Shown here piece by piece: positions 33,887 through 43,820 of a stretch of 64,000 nucleotides of DNA. A program made the translations under genes and the position numbers. The notes beneath the pieces were generated by a model. It searched no databases. It was not told the origin of the DNA and saw only the letters and a list, made by a program, of their open reading frames with translations. Position 1 is the first letter of the stretch. Each line of letters opens with the position of its first letter. The stretch comes from Limnanthes douglasii subsp. nivea (Eukaryota; Streptophyta; Magnoliopsida; Brassicales; Limnanthaceae): NCBI GenBank assembly GCA_036936605.1, contig JAUPFV010000005.1, positions 187,548,958 to 187,612,957 on the forward strand, given 5' to 3'.

Positions 33887-36090
33887 AATAATGATAATTT
33901 CTTTTGATTTTTAATCTTCACTCATAAAGTCCTAAATATGTTTTTCCGATGAAAGAGTTTAGGACCCCTAATTTCATAACATTGATTCTCTTTTTATAGT
34001 TAAGTTAGTGGAATTTTATCCATATCCATATTATAAAACCCTGAAAATAACGAGTTGATCATTTATAATCTCTTATATTTTGTATGAAATTATTGACTTT
34101 AATTTATACTTATTTTAGCTTCTTTTTTCCTTCCCATATAATCATTGATTCACAATATTTTTCTTTTACATTAGAAATTAAACAATTGTGAAAGTAGTTT
34201 GATAATTTATCCAATTATCAATCAAACTAGATAATGCATTGCAATAGACTTATATACCATTTATTGATATAAAAAATGGAAGGATCATCCTAACCACCAT
34301 TCCAAACCAAAAACATATATTTAAGACAATATCATCATTATTAGCTTGATTACTTATAAAACAAATATAAATAGCTTGAAACCCTTATAAAATATTAACA
34401 CATGTGAGAATTTTTGTAAAAAAACATTGACTTCATCAATGAGGTTATATATATTTTATATTAGATGAAAATAAATTTGAAACCTTAGAAATGATTCCTT
34501 TTAAATCTTCATTTATGATTTTTTACCCCTCTTATTTAAAGGTTAAAACGTACGAATGTCTCATACTCAATATAGGCGAAAATAAAACTGCAATTAAATT
34601 TTGCAATTAAATTCTTCATATGTTTTTTAGTCTCATATGTTACAAATAAATAGAAAAACATTTAACTACATCTATAAAGTACTAATCTATTTATTTCATA
34701 AAAATCTATTCAATCGAAAATAAAAACTTTATAAACTACTACAAATATTATTCTATTTAAAAAATTATAAAAAAAACAATTGGTTTCAAATCGTCTGTTC
34801 ATAATCCGTTATAATATACATACAAAAAAGTTACATGATATCAAATTGGTGGTTTAAAAAATTCATATGTTATAAATAATTAAATATATGAATTTGAACC
34901 ATAAATCCATGTCAGTCCCACTAAATTTTAAATACTCAAAGTTACATCCAGTACACCAAACTATTTAAACGTAATTTTAAATGTTCTTCAATAAAATTTA
35001 GGTGATGAAAATTGGATACTTTATTTTATTGAAAATAATTTTTAGAATATGTGTTCATGGCTCCAATCAACAACAAATGCAACAAAATAAGTTGCGTGAA
35101 AAAAACAAAAGAAATGATGTATTTTGATTATTGAAATAAAAATAAAAATTAAAATCAAAAAAAAAATTAAAATTTTAAACTAAAAAATAAAAATTATGAA
35201 AAACTTTTTCATAAAATATAAAACTTGTATTAAAATAGAATTGGGTTACATTAGCCTCAAACCTTGTTAGGATTACACATGTGGTGGGTTTCAAATATTT
35301 AAAACGATTTAATAAATATTTCTGTAGAATCGAGCGCATATTATAATTTCAGTTTCCATCATAAGACCTTCCAAAATTTTGCAAGAGATTAAGTCTGATT
35401 TTGTGACTCGATGAAGTTTCATACTGTTTTCTTTTCTTTTTCATTCAGAAGAGCTGATTTGTGTTAAAAAAAAGTGAATATTTGGGTTTAAGACTACCGA
35501 ATATGTAAACAAAGTTGTCAGTTTTTATGATTCTTTTCAGGTGTTTGATTTTGGAGTTTCTCGTCATATTCAGCAATTATCAACTAGAGACTCGGATGGT
35601 CATAGTTGTGTAACCGTAGCTCAAAATGTGTTTGTCAAGTATTTATATCCGCTATAACCATTATTGATATTTTATAATTATTGATATTTTATATATAAAC
35701 ATATATTGAAAACTATATTAGGTATGTAGAAATGATATTCATATTTGTTCATCTGGAATTGTTATAATAGTTTTCTTGTAAATCCTACTAGAATGTTGTC
35801 TAGTAACACAATGGATTTGAGTTGGGTTGAGATTTGATTTGATCGTAGATCTTGTTAAAATTTACATTTTTGTGTTTATTTATTGTTGTATTCTGCTCTT
35901 GATAGGTGTGTAATGATTATACTACGAGCTATTATCTCCGTGCAACAGTTAATGAAAAAAAAATGAGGTATCAAAAAACATTATATTGTCATAACATAAC
36001 TACTAGTATTAAGGAGTCAATTTCGATATCAATATTTAAGATATTCATATTCAAGTATAAAGTTAGACCAAAACTTAAAATAATATTTCC
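33887..36090. other. AT-rich intergenic sequence
   Basis: About 2.2 kb with no recognisable domain, RNA gene or structured repeat. Confidence 0.5.
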
Positions 36091-36095
36091 GAAAA

Positions 36096-36201
36096 GGGTA
36101 GCCGAGTTGGTCGAGTAAGGTAATTTTGGTCATGAGTTCGAATACCTTTACAAACGCTTTTTTGGCTAAACACCTGTTAAGTAGCGGCTGCGGGTTTCCC
36201 A
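36096..36201 (+). mobile_element. tRNA-derived SINE, internally deleted copy
   Basis: GGGTAGCCGAGTTGGTCGAGT (A box) and GGTCATGAGTTCGAATACC (B box) match the copy at 38811, then TTGGCTAAACACCTGT joins directly to GTAGCGGCTGCGGGTTTCCC. About 65 bp present in the other copy are missing, and a few bases between the A and B boxes are also missing. No TSD was fixed; the 3' end runs into (AT)n. Confidence 0.75.
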
Positions 36202-36363
36202 ATATATATATATCAACTTTTTATTCTTCGACATAAAAATTTAACAAAAAGAATAATAATATTGATACTTAGTAAAAAATATAAATACATATATAAATTT
36301 GATATGAATTTATCCATTAAAATCTAAACCAAGGATATTCATTTATTCCGTTATATATATATA

Positions 36364-37201
36364 GGGTATGGCTATATATACCCAAATGTGGTTTAAGTAT
36401 ATCCAAAAAACGCAGTTGACATTTGTTTGACTTTTTTAGGACGAAAAAATCTTTGAACTTTTATTTAATATCCAAATTGCCACTAAGTAAAAAAAACACT
36501 AAGTATATCCTAGATATACCCAATTCACAAAACAATCTATTTGACTATGTATACCCAAAAAAACACAACTCCCTACTAGATCAAACCCCATATTACTACA
36601 ATTTTGGTAAGTTCTTCAAATTGTTCTTGAACATTCAAATTGACTCAAGAACATTCAAACTCTTCTTCTAATAAAAACACAAAATTAAACATGAATCGAC
36701 CGAAATTGAAGTAAAAACTTGTTTTTTTGGAAGTTTTTTTAAAAATAAAATAAAAGGGGCGTACCATAGATACGGGGGGTGTACCGGCTGGTAAAGGGGG
36801 TCTGTACCAGCCGGTACAAAGGGGGTGTACCGGTTGGTACAGATCCCCTGTACCTATGATGCGCTCAGGCTTCGCTGCCGGCCGAATTCCGGCTGAAAAA
36901 TGGCCTCCAAACATCCTAAAATTATGATTTTTTTTACCTAATTCAACCACAATCCTAATTTTGATACTAACACTAAGTTTTCATATTTTAGTTCGCCGGA
37001 TAAATTAAAGAGAACTTGGAGGTTTTAGAGAGAAATTAGAGAGTGTAAGAGAAAAAATGAGATGGATGAAAGTTAGTAAAAAAAACTTTATATATCCATA
37101 AAAGAGTATATTTGTCAAAATTTGGATAAACTTATACCACTTTTGGATAAATTCAAAATTAGATATACTTAAACCACATTTGGATATATATAGTTTGACC
37201 C
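36364..37201. mobile_element. MULE-like MITE, 838 bp
   Basis: Ends GGGTATGGCTATATATACCC (36364) and, reverse-complemented, GGGTCAAACTATATATATCC (37201). Both continue CAAATGTGGTTTAAGTATAT, giving ~42-bp inverted repeats. Flanks read ATATATATA on both sides, compatible with a 9-bp TSD but low complexity. No transposase. The interior holds a GC-rich imperfect palindrome at 36759-36864. Confidence 0.72.
36759..36864. repeat. GC-rich nested palindrome with GTACCGGCTGGTA modules
   Basis: Outer arms GCGTACCATAGATACGGGG and CCCCTGTACCTATGATGCGC. Inner modules GTACCGGCTGGTA (36781), TACCAGCCGGTAC (36805, exact reverse complement) and GTACCGGTTGGTAC (36827). GC content contrasts sharply with the AT-rich surroundings. 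Confidence 0.85.
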
Positions 37202-37638
37202 ATATATATATATATATATTGTTATTGTTCGCAACAAATTAACTAGATATAAAATGGGAAGAAAATACGATATGCCAATAATAATTACAAACAAAAACAA
37301 AAATTATGTTGTGTTATAAAAGAAGGAATTAGAAAACAAGGCGCGGCAAAGATACCCAACAGCGCCGGGGGACTGGGTCAGGGTTTGCAGCAAACCCAAT
37401 GGACCCACAGTCCCATACGGCTGTTTCTTCTCCCACTAGCAACGCGTGCTACCTTCTCTCTTTTCGTTCACTTAATCCTTTCCCCCTGATTTTAATAGAA
37501 AATACTCCTTATGTATAGATGTTTTTCAAATAATATTTATCCAACCAAGGTACTATCATTCTGTTTTGAGTTTCATATGTTTGGAATTGGACCTACTACA
37601 TGACTTTTGGAGAATGGGAGCTGCTAAATGCACCTCAA
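37202..37638. other. Intergenic, short GC-rich patch
   Basis: A less AT-rich block at about 37340-37460 (GCGCGGCAAAG, CAGCGCCGGGGGACTGGGTC) could be a gene 5' end or captured DNA. No ORF or domain is recognisable. Confidence 0.35.
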
Positions 37639-37647
37639 TTTTATTTA

Positions 37648-37946
37648 GGGTTTGGCTAAATTAGGGTCCAAAAGGATAACCACCTCTCAAAATTTTGACC
37701 AATTTTAAAAGTTACAAAAAATACTTTTTAATTTCCGTCGTCGGTTGAACCAGTGGGGAAGTTCTCCGCCGGCTGAATATACGTGGCCCGGCGGGTGAGA
37801 GGATATCACCCGACGGATGAGAAGTTTTCATCCCGGGAAATTCCCCGCCGGTTAAGAAGTCTCAACCGCCGGGTGAACAAACGGATCCAAAGACAAAATA
37901 TTTTAAGAATGTTTAACATTTTTTGGACCCTAATTCAGCCATACCC
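37648..37946. mobile_element. MULE-like MITE, 299 bp
   Basis: The left end is GGGTTTGGCTAAATTAGGGT and the right end, reverse-complemented, is GGGTATGGCTGAATTAGGGT; both continue CCAAAA. Flanks TTTTATTTA (37639-37647) and TTTTATCTA (37947-37955) match at 8 of 9 positions. The interior (37735-37890) is a run of CCGG-centred semi-palindromic modules (GCCGGCTGAA, CCGGCGGGTGAG, CACCCGACGG, CCGCCGGTTAAG, CAACCGCCGGGTGAA). Confidence 0.78.
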
Positions 37947-37955
37947 TTTTATCTA

Positions 37956-38795
37956 TAAAAAAAAATATTTTACCTTCAAAATAATTTGCGGTCAACTTTT
38001 TTTATGAAATTTGCTACAAAATTTATCAGTTTAATTAATAAATAATTCAAACTTTTAATAGTATCTCCTTTGTTATTTCTCCGTACCGCTTAAGGTAATT
38101 TTCATATACTTCATAATTTATTTAGAGTTATTAACTTTTTTATTCTTGGATGTAATTATAGTCGCGTTTAAAATGTAATATGACAAATGAAATTTAATGT
38201 TGAACAGAATAATAATATCAAATATAAATTTTATTTTATTCTTAAAAAATCAATTGAAACATCATTTCAATGGTTCAATAGCAAAATATGAATGTAAATA
38301 AATCAAACTCGCAAAAACTCGAATAAAACAATAATATATATTTGAATAACAAAAGACGAACAACCCAAATGCAAACTGATACATATACCGTTAGTGAATG
38401 TCAATTTTCTGTAAATATAAATTGTGAATCGATATTTTTATTTTCAAATTTGTAATTTTTTATTAGTTGTATTTTGTTAGGCTGTATTCTTTTTTCGTGT
38501 CTGATAAATATTCTTTTGATAATTTTTTATTCTGATATCTTCGTATATCTTGGTTGTAATGTTTTTTAAGTATTTAACGATATTTTCACATTAACATGAT
38601 TCAATGTAAATATGTTATTTATATATTTAGTTACAAGTCGTATGATTTTGTAATCCCATTGATTGTGTTTTCATTTTTATTATAGTTCATGATTCGCGAT
38701 ATCATTTCCATATAATAGTAAGTGTAAATAGATCTGATTTGAAAAAAAAAATTGTACATATTTGTTTGCAACAAAATCAAGTTTGAATCATTACC
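37956..38795. other. AT-rich intergenic sequence
   Basis: I see no coding or RNA motif here. Confidence 0.5.
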
Positions 38796-38810
38796 AAGAC
38801 GCATTAATTA

Positions 38811-39006
38811 GAGCCCCAAGGGGGTAGCCGAGTTGGTTGAGTAAGGTGTGCTTGTGACCAAAGGTCATGAGTTCGAGTCCCTCTACATACGCTTTCTCGG
38901 CTGAACCTGTCACCTTGTGTGGTTTACCTTCTGGTGTTGTATTACAGGGTTTACCCTGTGTACACTCATTGCACTCTGAGTAGCGGTTGCGGATTCCCTA
39001 AAAAAA
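38811..39006 (+). mobile_element. Full-length tRNA-derived SINE with TSD
   Basis: About 196 bp including an A tail. A box TAGCCGAGTTGG (about 38826) and B box GGTCATGAGTTCGAGTCCC (about 38863) give an internal RNA polymerase III promoter. The tRNA-unrelated body follows and ends GCGGTTGCGGATTCCCT before A(n). The 15-bp direct repeat AAGACGCATTAATTA at 38796-38810 and 39007-39021 flanks it exactly. SINEs are copied by LINE machinery; LINEs A-D are present but decayed. Confidence 0.9.
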
Positions 39007-39681
39007 AAGACGCATTAATTACAAAAAATATATATTAATATAAATCATGAATTGTGAAATATAGTTAAAATAGAGGCACAAAATATTAAATGCCAATCAC
39101 GGACGAATTATCAAACAAATATATAAAACTAATATCGCGAATCGTGAACTATAGTTAAAATAGAAACACAAACCAAAAGAACAACTCAACTTTCAATCAA
39201 AATATAATAAATTCAAAACATCTCGCACTAAAAACAATACGCTAGTTAGTGAGTTTCTTTTTTAAAACTTTCCTTCCAATATATTGCTCTCAAAATTATT
39301 AAAGCTACGTCTATCCATCCAGGATCTCTAAAATTGTAAACCACACGCCATACAACGAACAAACCATACTAATGGAGTGTTAAAAAACAAATATAGATAA
39401 AACTATATGGGCTAATGGGCCTAGGCCTTATATCTCTAACACCCTCTCTCAAACTCGCAATGCTTATTCTTGCATTAAGAGTTTGCATTAAGAGTTTGTT
39501 ACACAAAATAAAAAATAAAATCAAAACAAAACAAAACGCCAATCTTAAATAAAATCAAAACAAAACAAAAACGTCAAAATCGAAAACATTTCTCCAAACT
39601 TCAATCTCCAATCTCCAATCTTCAAACTCTAATCTCCAATCTCCAATCATCAAACTCTAATCTCAAATCTCAAATCTCCAA

Positions 39682-39874
39682 GCTCCAAACTCCAAACTCT
39701 AAACTCTAAACTCTAAACTCTAAACTGTAAACTGTAAACTGTAAACTCCAAACTCCAAACTCCAAACTCCAAACTCCAAACTCCAAACTCCAAACTCCAA
39801 ACTCCAAACTCCAAACTCCAAACTCCAAACTCCAAACTCCAAACTCCAAACTCCAAACTCCAAACTCCAAACTA
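39682..39874. repeat. AAACTCC heptamer minisatellite (copy 1)
   Basis: Roughly 25 tandem heptamers, mostly AAACTCC with AAACTCT and AAACTGT variants at the left edge. It sits inside the miniature LTR element. Repetitive EFGVWSL translations here are artefacts of the repeat. Confidence 0.93.
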
Positions 39875-40179
39875 CAAGCTTCAAACTAATCCAAACGAAT
39901 CCAAACAAAGCAAAACAAATCCAAACGAATCCAAACAAAATCTATACCTAATCCAAAACCAAATCCAAATCCAAATACCGAAACCAAATCCAAAAATAAA
40001 TCAAAATACCAAATCCAAATCAAAGCTAAACAAATCTACCGAAACCGTGGCTTCCAAACCGAAATCCAATGCTACTACGAAATTGAATACCTGGTAGATC
40101 TACAAAAAATTCCGACGGACATCTAAAAACACTGCCCGCCGGTACAGCGGAAGACGCGAAAACTTCAAGACATACCTTA

Positions 40180-40391
40180 CTCTTTTTGTGTTTCACTCAC
40201 ACACACATACCTCAATCTTTTTGTGTTTCACTCAGACACACATACCGCACTCTCACTCAAATTGTTTTACTCATACACACATACCTCTCACTCAGAGTGT
40301 TTTACTCAGACACACATACCTCTCACTCAAATTGTTTTACTCAAACACACATACCTCTCAAACACACATACCTCTAAAACACACATACCTT
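40180..40391. repeat. CACACATACCTC repeat block (copy 1)
   Basis: Irregular tandem units built on ACACACATACCTC, with CACTCA(G/A)ATTGTTTTACTCA inserts, next to the PBS of the miniature LTR element. The unit length varies from ~15 to ~36 bp. Confidence 0.85.
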
Positions 40392-40978
40392 GCTCTGATA
40401 CCATGTTAAAAAACAAATATAGATAAAACTATATGAGCTAATGGGCCTAGGCCTTATATCTCTAACATGGACAACATAGTATATTTATAATCATTTTGAA
40501 CAAAAAAATTAACTTACTTATTAAAATAAAATATCAAAAATCTGTAAGTTATCTATCTAATGATAATTTAAAGAGGATTAATCGTAATTAAATAGAATTT
40601 TATATAAGAAACTAATAACTAATCCTAAAATAAATCATTCTTAAAACTATAAATTTAATTTAATAAATTAATTTGCTTTATTATAGATGTTTGTTTTTAC
40701 TGTTAATGGGTTCATAATAATTGTTACAATTTTATATCGAAAAAAATAAGAAGTATACAAAATCGAAATCATTTTAGGGATTGGCTAAAAATAAAACCGA
40801 AATTACTCCGTAAAGTCGTCTGTTTTCATTTTTTAATTAAAATTAGACAAAAAAAAAATTCAAAAAACTAAAACAAACAACTTCACAGAGTAATTTCGGC
40901 CTATCTTTTTAACCATTCCCATCATTTTATTGTTATAGTATAACCATTTGTGTCTTTCAAAAACGTAATATGAGTCTT

Positions 40979-41510
40979 TGTTAACATGCACATGTTCTAT
41001 GTAGCATCTAAGAGAAATATCCGCCCGGAAGTGGCTAGGGTTTTGTGTTTATTAGAGAATATTTTTTTTTATTATAATGCAAACCCAAGTAAGGCTCTCA
41101 ATATATATAGAGAACTTAGAGCCCTATACAAGGAAACTTAATACATTGAATATTCTAACACATTATAATATCAAAACATGCTAATCTCAGTAACACACTT
41201 CCCTTCATCACCTTCATAGTCACCCTATTCGTTTATTGTGCACTGAATATTCTAACACTCCCCCTCAAGTTGTGTAGTGGGATCACCAATACCGAACTTG
41301 GATAAAACTGATTTGAATGTTCTTGCAGCAACCGCTTTTGTCAAGATGTCTGCCAGTTGGTCTTTGGATCCAACAAATGGAAGTTTGACTGTCCCATCTT
41401 CAATCTTTTCTTTTATGAAGTGCATATCTATTTCAACGTGCTTTGTTCTATCGTGCTGTACCGGGTTCTCTGAAATCTTAATCGCAGCTTTATTATCGCA
41501 CATTAACTGA
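40979..41510 (-). pseudogene. Duplicated copia 3' end: LTR plus RNase H fragment
   Basis: LTR 40979-41257 (TGTTAACATGCAC...TCTAACA) followed by the last ~85 codons of copia pol, reading MCDNKAAIKISENPVQHDRT and KHVEIDMHFIKEKIEDGTVK. It is a copy of 43543-44073 made by the segmental duplication, not an independent insertion: it breaks off at the duplication junction at 41,510. Confidence 0.9.
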
Positions 41511-42096
41511 TTTGGGCCAATCACGGACGAATTATCAAACAAATATATAAAACTAATATCGCGAATCGTGAACTATAGTTAAAATAGAAACACAAACCAA
41601 AAGAACAACTCAACTTTCAATCAAAATATAATAAATTCAAAACATCTCGCACTAAAAACAATACGCTAGTTAGTGAGTTTCTTTTTTAAAACTTTCCTTC
41701 CAATATATTGCTCTCAAAATTATTAAAGCTACGTCTATCCATCCAGGATCTCTAAAATTGTAAACCACACGCCATACAACGAACAAACCATACTAATGGA
41801 GTGTTAAAAAACAAATATAGATAAAACTATATGGGCTAATGGGCCTAGGCCTTATATCTCTAACACCCTCTCTCAAACCCGCAATGCTTATTCTTGCATT
41901 AAGAGTTTGTTACACAAAATAAAAAATAAAATGAAAACAAAACAAAACGCCAATCTTAAATAAAATCAAAACAAAACGTCAAAATCGAAAACATTTCTCC
42001 AAACTTCAATCTCCAATCTCCAATCTTCAAACTCTAATCTCCAATCTCCAATCTTCAAACTCTAATCTCAAATCTCAAATCTCAAATCTTCAAGCT

Positions 42097-42345
42097 GCAA
42101 ACTCCAAACTCTAAACTCTAAACTCTAAACTCCAAACTCTAATCTCCAAACTCCAAACTCCAAACTCCAAACTCCAAACTCCAAACTCCAAACTCCAAAC
42201 TCCAAACTCCAAACTCCAAACTCCAAACTCCAAACTCCAAACTCCAAACTCCAAACTCCAAACTCCAAACTCCAAACTCCAAACTCCAAACTCCAAACTC
42301 CAAACTCCAAACTCCAAACTCCAAACTCCAAACTATAAACTATAA
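42097..42345. repeat. AAACTCC heptamer minisatellite (copy 2)
   Basis: About 33 tandem heptamers, highly homogeneous AAACTCC from about 42150 to 42335. It is longer than copy 1, so the array changed length after the duplication. Confidence 0.93.
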
Positions 42346-42639
42346 GCTTCAAACTAATCCAAACGAATCCAAACAAAACAAAACAAATCCAAACGAATCC
42401 AAACAAAATCTATACCTAATCCAAAACCAAATCCAAATCCAAATACCGAAACCAAATCCAAAAATAAATCAAAATACCAAATCCAAATCAAAGCTAAACA
42501 AATCTACCGAAACCGTGGCTTCCAAACCGAAATCCAATGCTACTACGAAATTGAATACCTAGTAGATCTACAAACAATTCCGGCGGACATCTAAAAACAC
42601 TGCCCGTCGGCACAGCGGAAGACGCGAAAACTTCAAGAC

Positions 42640-42958
42640 ATACCTCACTCTTTTTGTGTTTCACTCAGACACACATACCTCAATCTTTTTGTGTTTCACT
42701 CAGACGCACATACCGCACTCTCACTCAAATTGTTTTACTCAGACACACATACCTCTCACTCAGATTGTTTTACTCAGACACACATACCTCTCACTCAAAT
42801 TGTTTTACTCAAACACACATACCTCTCAAACACACATACCTCTCAAACACACATACCTCAAACACACATACCTCTAAAACACACATACCTCTAAAACACA
42901 CATACCTCAAACACACATACCTCTAAAACACACATACCTCTAAAACACACATACCTTG
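42640..42958. repeat. CACACATACCTC repeat block (copy 2)
   Basis: Same pattern as 40180-40391 but with about six to eight extra short units (CTCAAACACACATAC and CTCTAAAACACACATAC) on the PBS side. Confidence 0.85.
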
Positions 42959-43537
42959 CTCTGATACCATGTTAAAAAACAAATATAGATAAAACTATAT
43001 GGTTAATGGGCCTAGGCCTTATATCTCTAACATGGACAACATAGTATATTTATAATCATTTTGAACAAAAAAAATTAACTTACTTATTAAAAGAAAATAT
43101 CAAAAATCCGTAATTTATCTATCTAATGATAATTTAAAGAGGATTAATCGTAATTAAATAGAATTTTATATAAGAAACTAATAACTAATCCTAAAATAAA
43201 TCATTCTTAAAACTATAAATTTAATTTAATAAATTAATTTGCTTTATTATAGATGTTTGTTTTTACTGTTAATGGGTTCATAATAATTGTTACAATTTTA
43301 TATCGAAAAAAATAAGAAGTATACAAAATCGAAATCATTTTAGGCATTTGCTAAAAATAAAACCGAAATTACTCCGTAAAGTCGTCTGTTTTCATTTTTC
43401 AATTAAAATTAGACAAAAAAAAATTTAAAAACTAAAACAAACAACTTCACAGAGTAATTTTGGCCTATCTTTTTAACCATTCCCGTCATTTTATTGTTAT
43501 AGTATAACCATTTGTGTCTTTCAAAAACGTAATATGA

Positions 43538-43542
43538 GTCTT
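43538..43542. other. Left TSD (GTCTT) of copia element
   Basis: GTCTT is repeated at 48465-48469, directly outside both LTRs. Confidence 0.88.
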
Positions 43543-43820
43543 TGTTAACATGCACATGTTCTATGTAGCATCTAAGAGAAATAGCCGCCCGGAAGTGGCT
43601 AGGGTTTTGTGTTTATTAGAGAATATTTTTTTTATTATAATGCAAACCCAAGTAAGGCTCTCAATATATATAGAGAACTTAGAGGCCTATACAAGGAAAC
43701 TTAATACATTGAATATTCTAACACATTATAATATCAAAACATGCTAATCTCAGTAACACACTTCCCTTCATCACCTTCATAGTCACTCTATTCGTTTATT
43801 GTGCACTGAATATTCTAACA
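43543..43820 (-). repeat. 3' LTR of copia element
   Basis: 278 bp. The pol stop codon (GEC-TAG) lies in its first bases on the element strand. A further copy is present in duplication unit 1 at 40979-41257. Confidence 0.9.

Larger units (their letters stand above)
39378..40467 (-). mobile_element. Miniature LTR retrotransposon, copy 1 (64-bp LTRs)
   Basis: LTRs 39378-39441 and 40404-40467, each 64 bp, TGTTAAAAAACA...CTCTAACA. On -, the 5' LTR (right) is followed at once by TGGTATCAGAGC, a perfect initiator-Met PBS (40392-40403). The 3' LTR (left) is preceded by the PPT GAGAGAGGG. Flanks TGGAG and TGGAC match at 4 of 5 positions. The interior is ~0.96 kb without protein-coding potential: a CACACATACC repeat block near the PBS and an AAACTCC minisatellite. 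PBS, PPT and tiny LTRs make it a TRIM/SMART-type element mobilised in trans. Confidence 0.85.
41802..43032 (-). mobile_element. Miniature LTR retrotransposon, copy 2 (expanded minisatellite)
   Basis: LTRs 41802-41865 (64 bp) and 42970-43032 (63 bp). Same PBS, PPT and flanks as copy 1. It is ~140 bp longer because the AAACTCC array and the CACACATACC block are both expanded. Since it sits in a duplicated segment, copy 2 need not represent a second transposition. Confidence 0.85.

Noticed and set aside
36645..36950. Minus ORF of 101 residues in the 838-bp MITE
   Set aside because: It spans the GC-rich palindrome; the composition explains the open frame.
38821..38885. Apparent tRNA gene (A and B box, GTTCGAGTCC)
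   Set aside because: No foldable tRNA continues after the B box, the body is SINE-like, and an A tail plus 15-bp TSD show a SINE.
39720..42406. ORFs encoding repeated EFGVWSL heptads on -
   Set aside because: They are pure translations of the AAACTCC minisatellite inside the non-coding miniature LTR elements.
40186..42926. ORFs rich in THTSHS / HTHIPL
   Set aside because: Translations of the CACACATACC repeat block; no domain and no conservation beyond the repeat.
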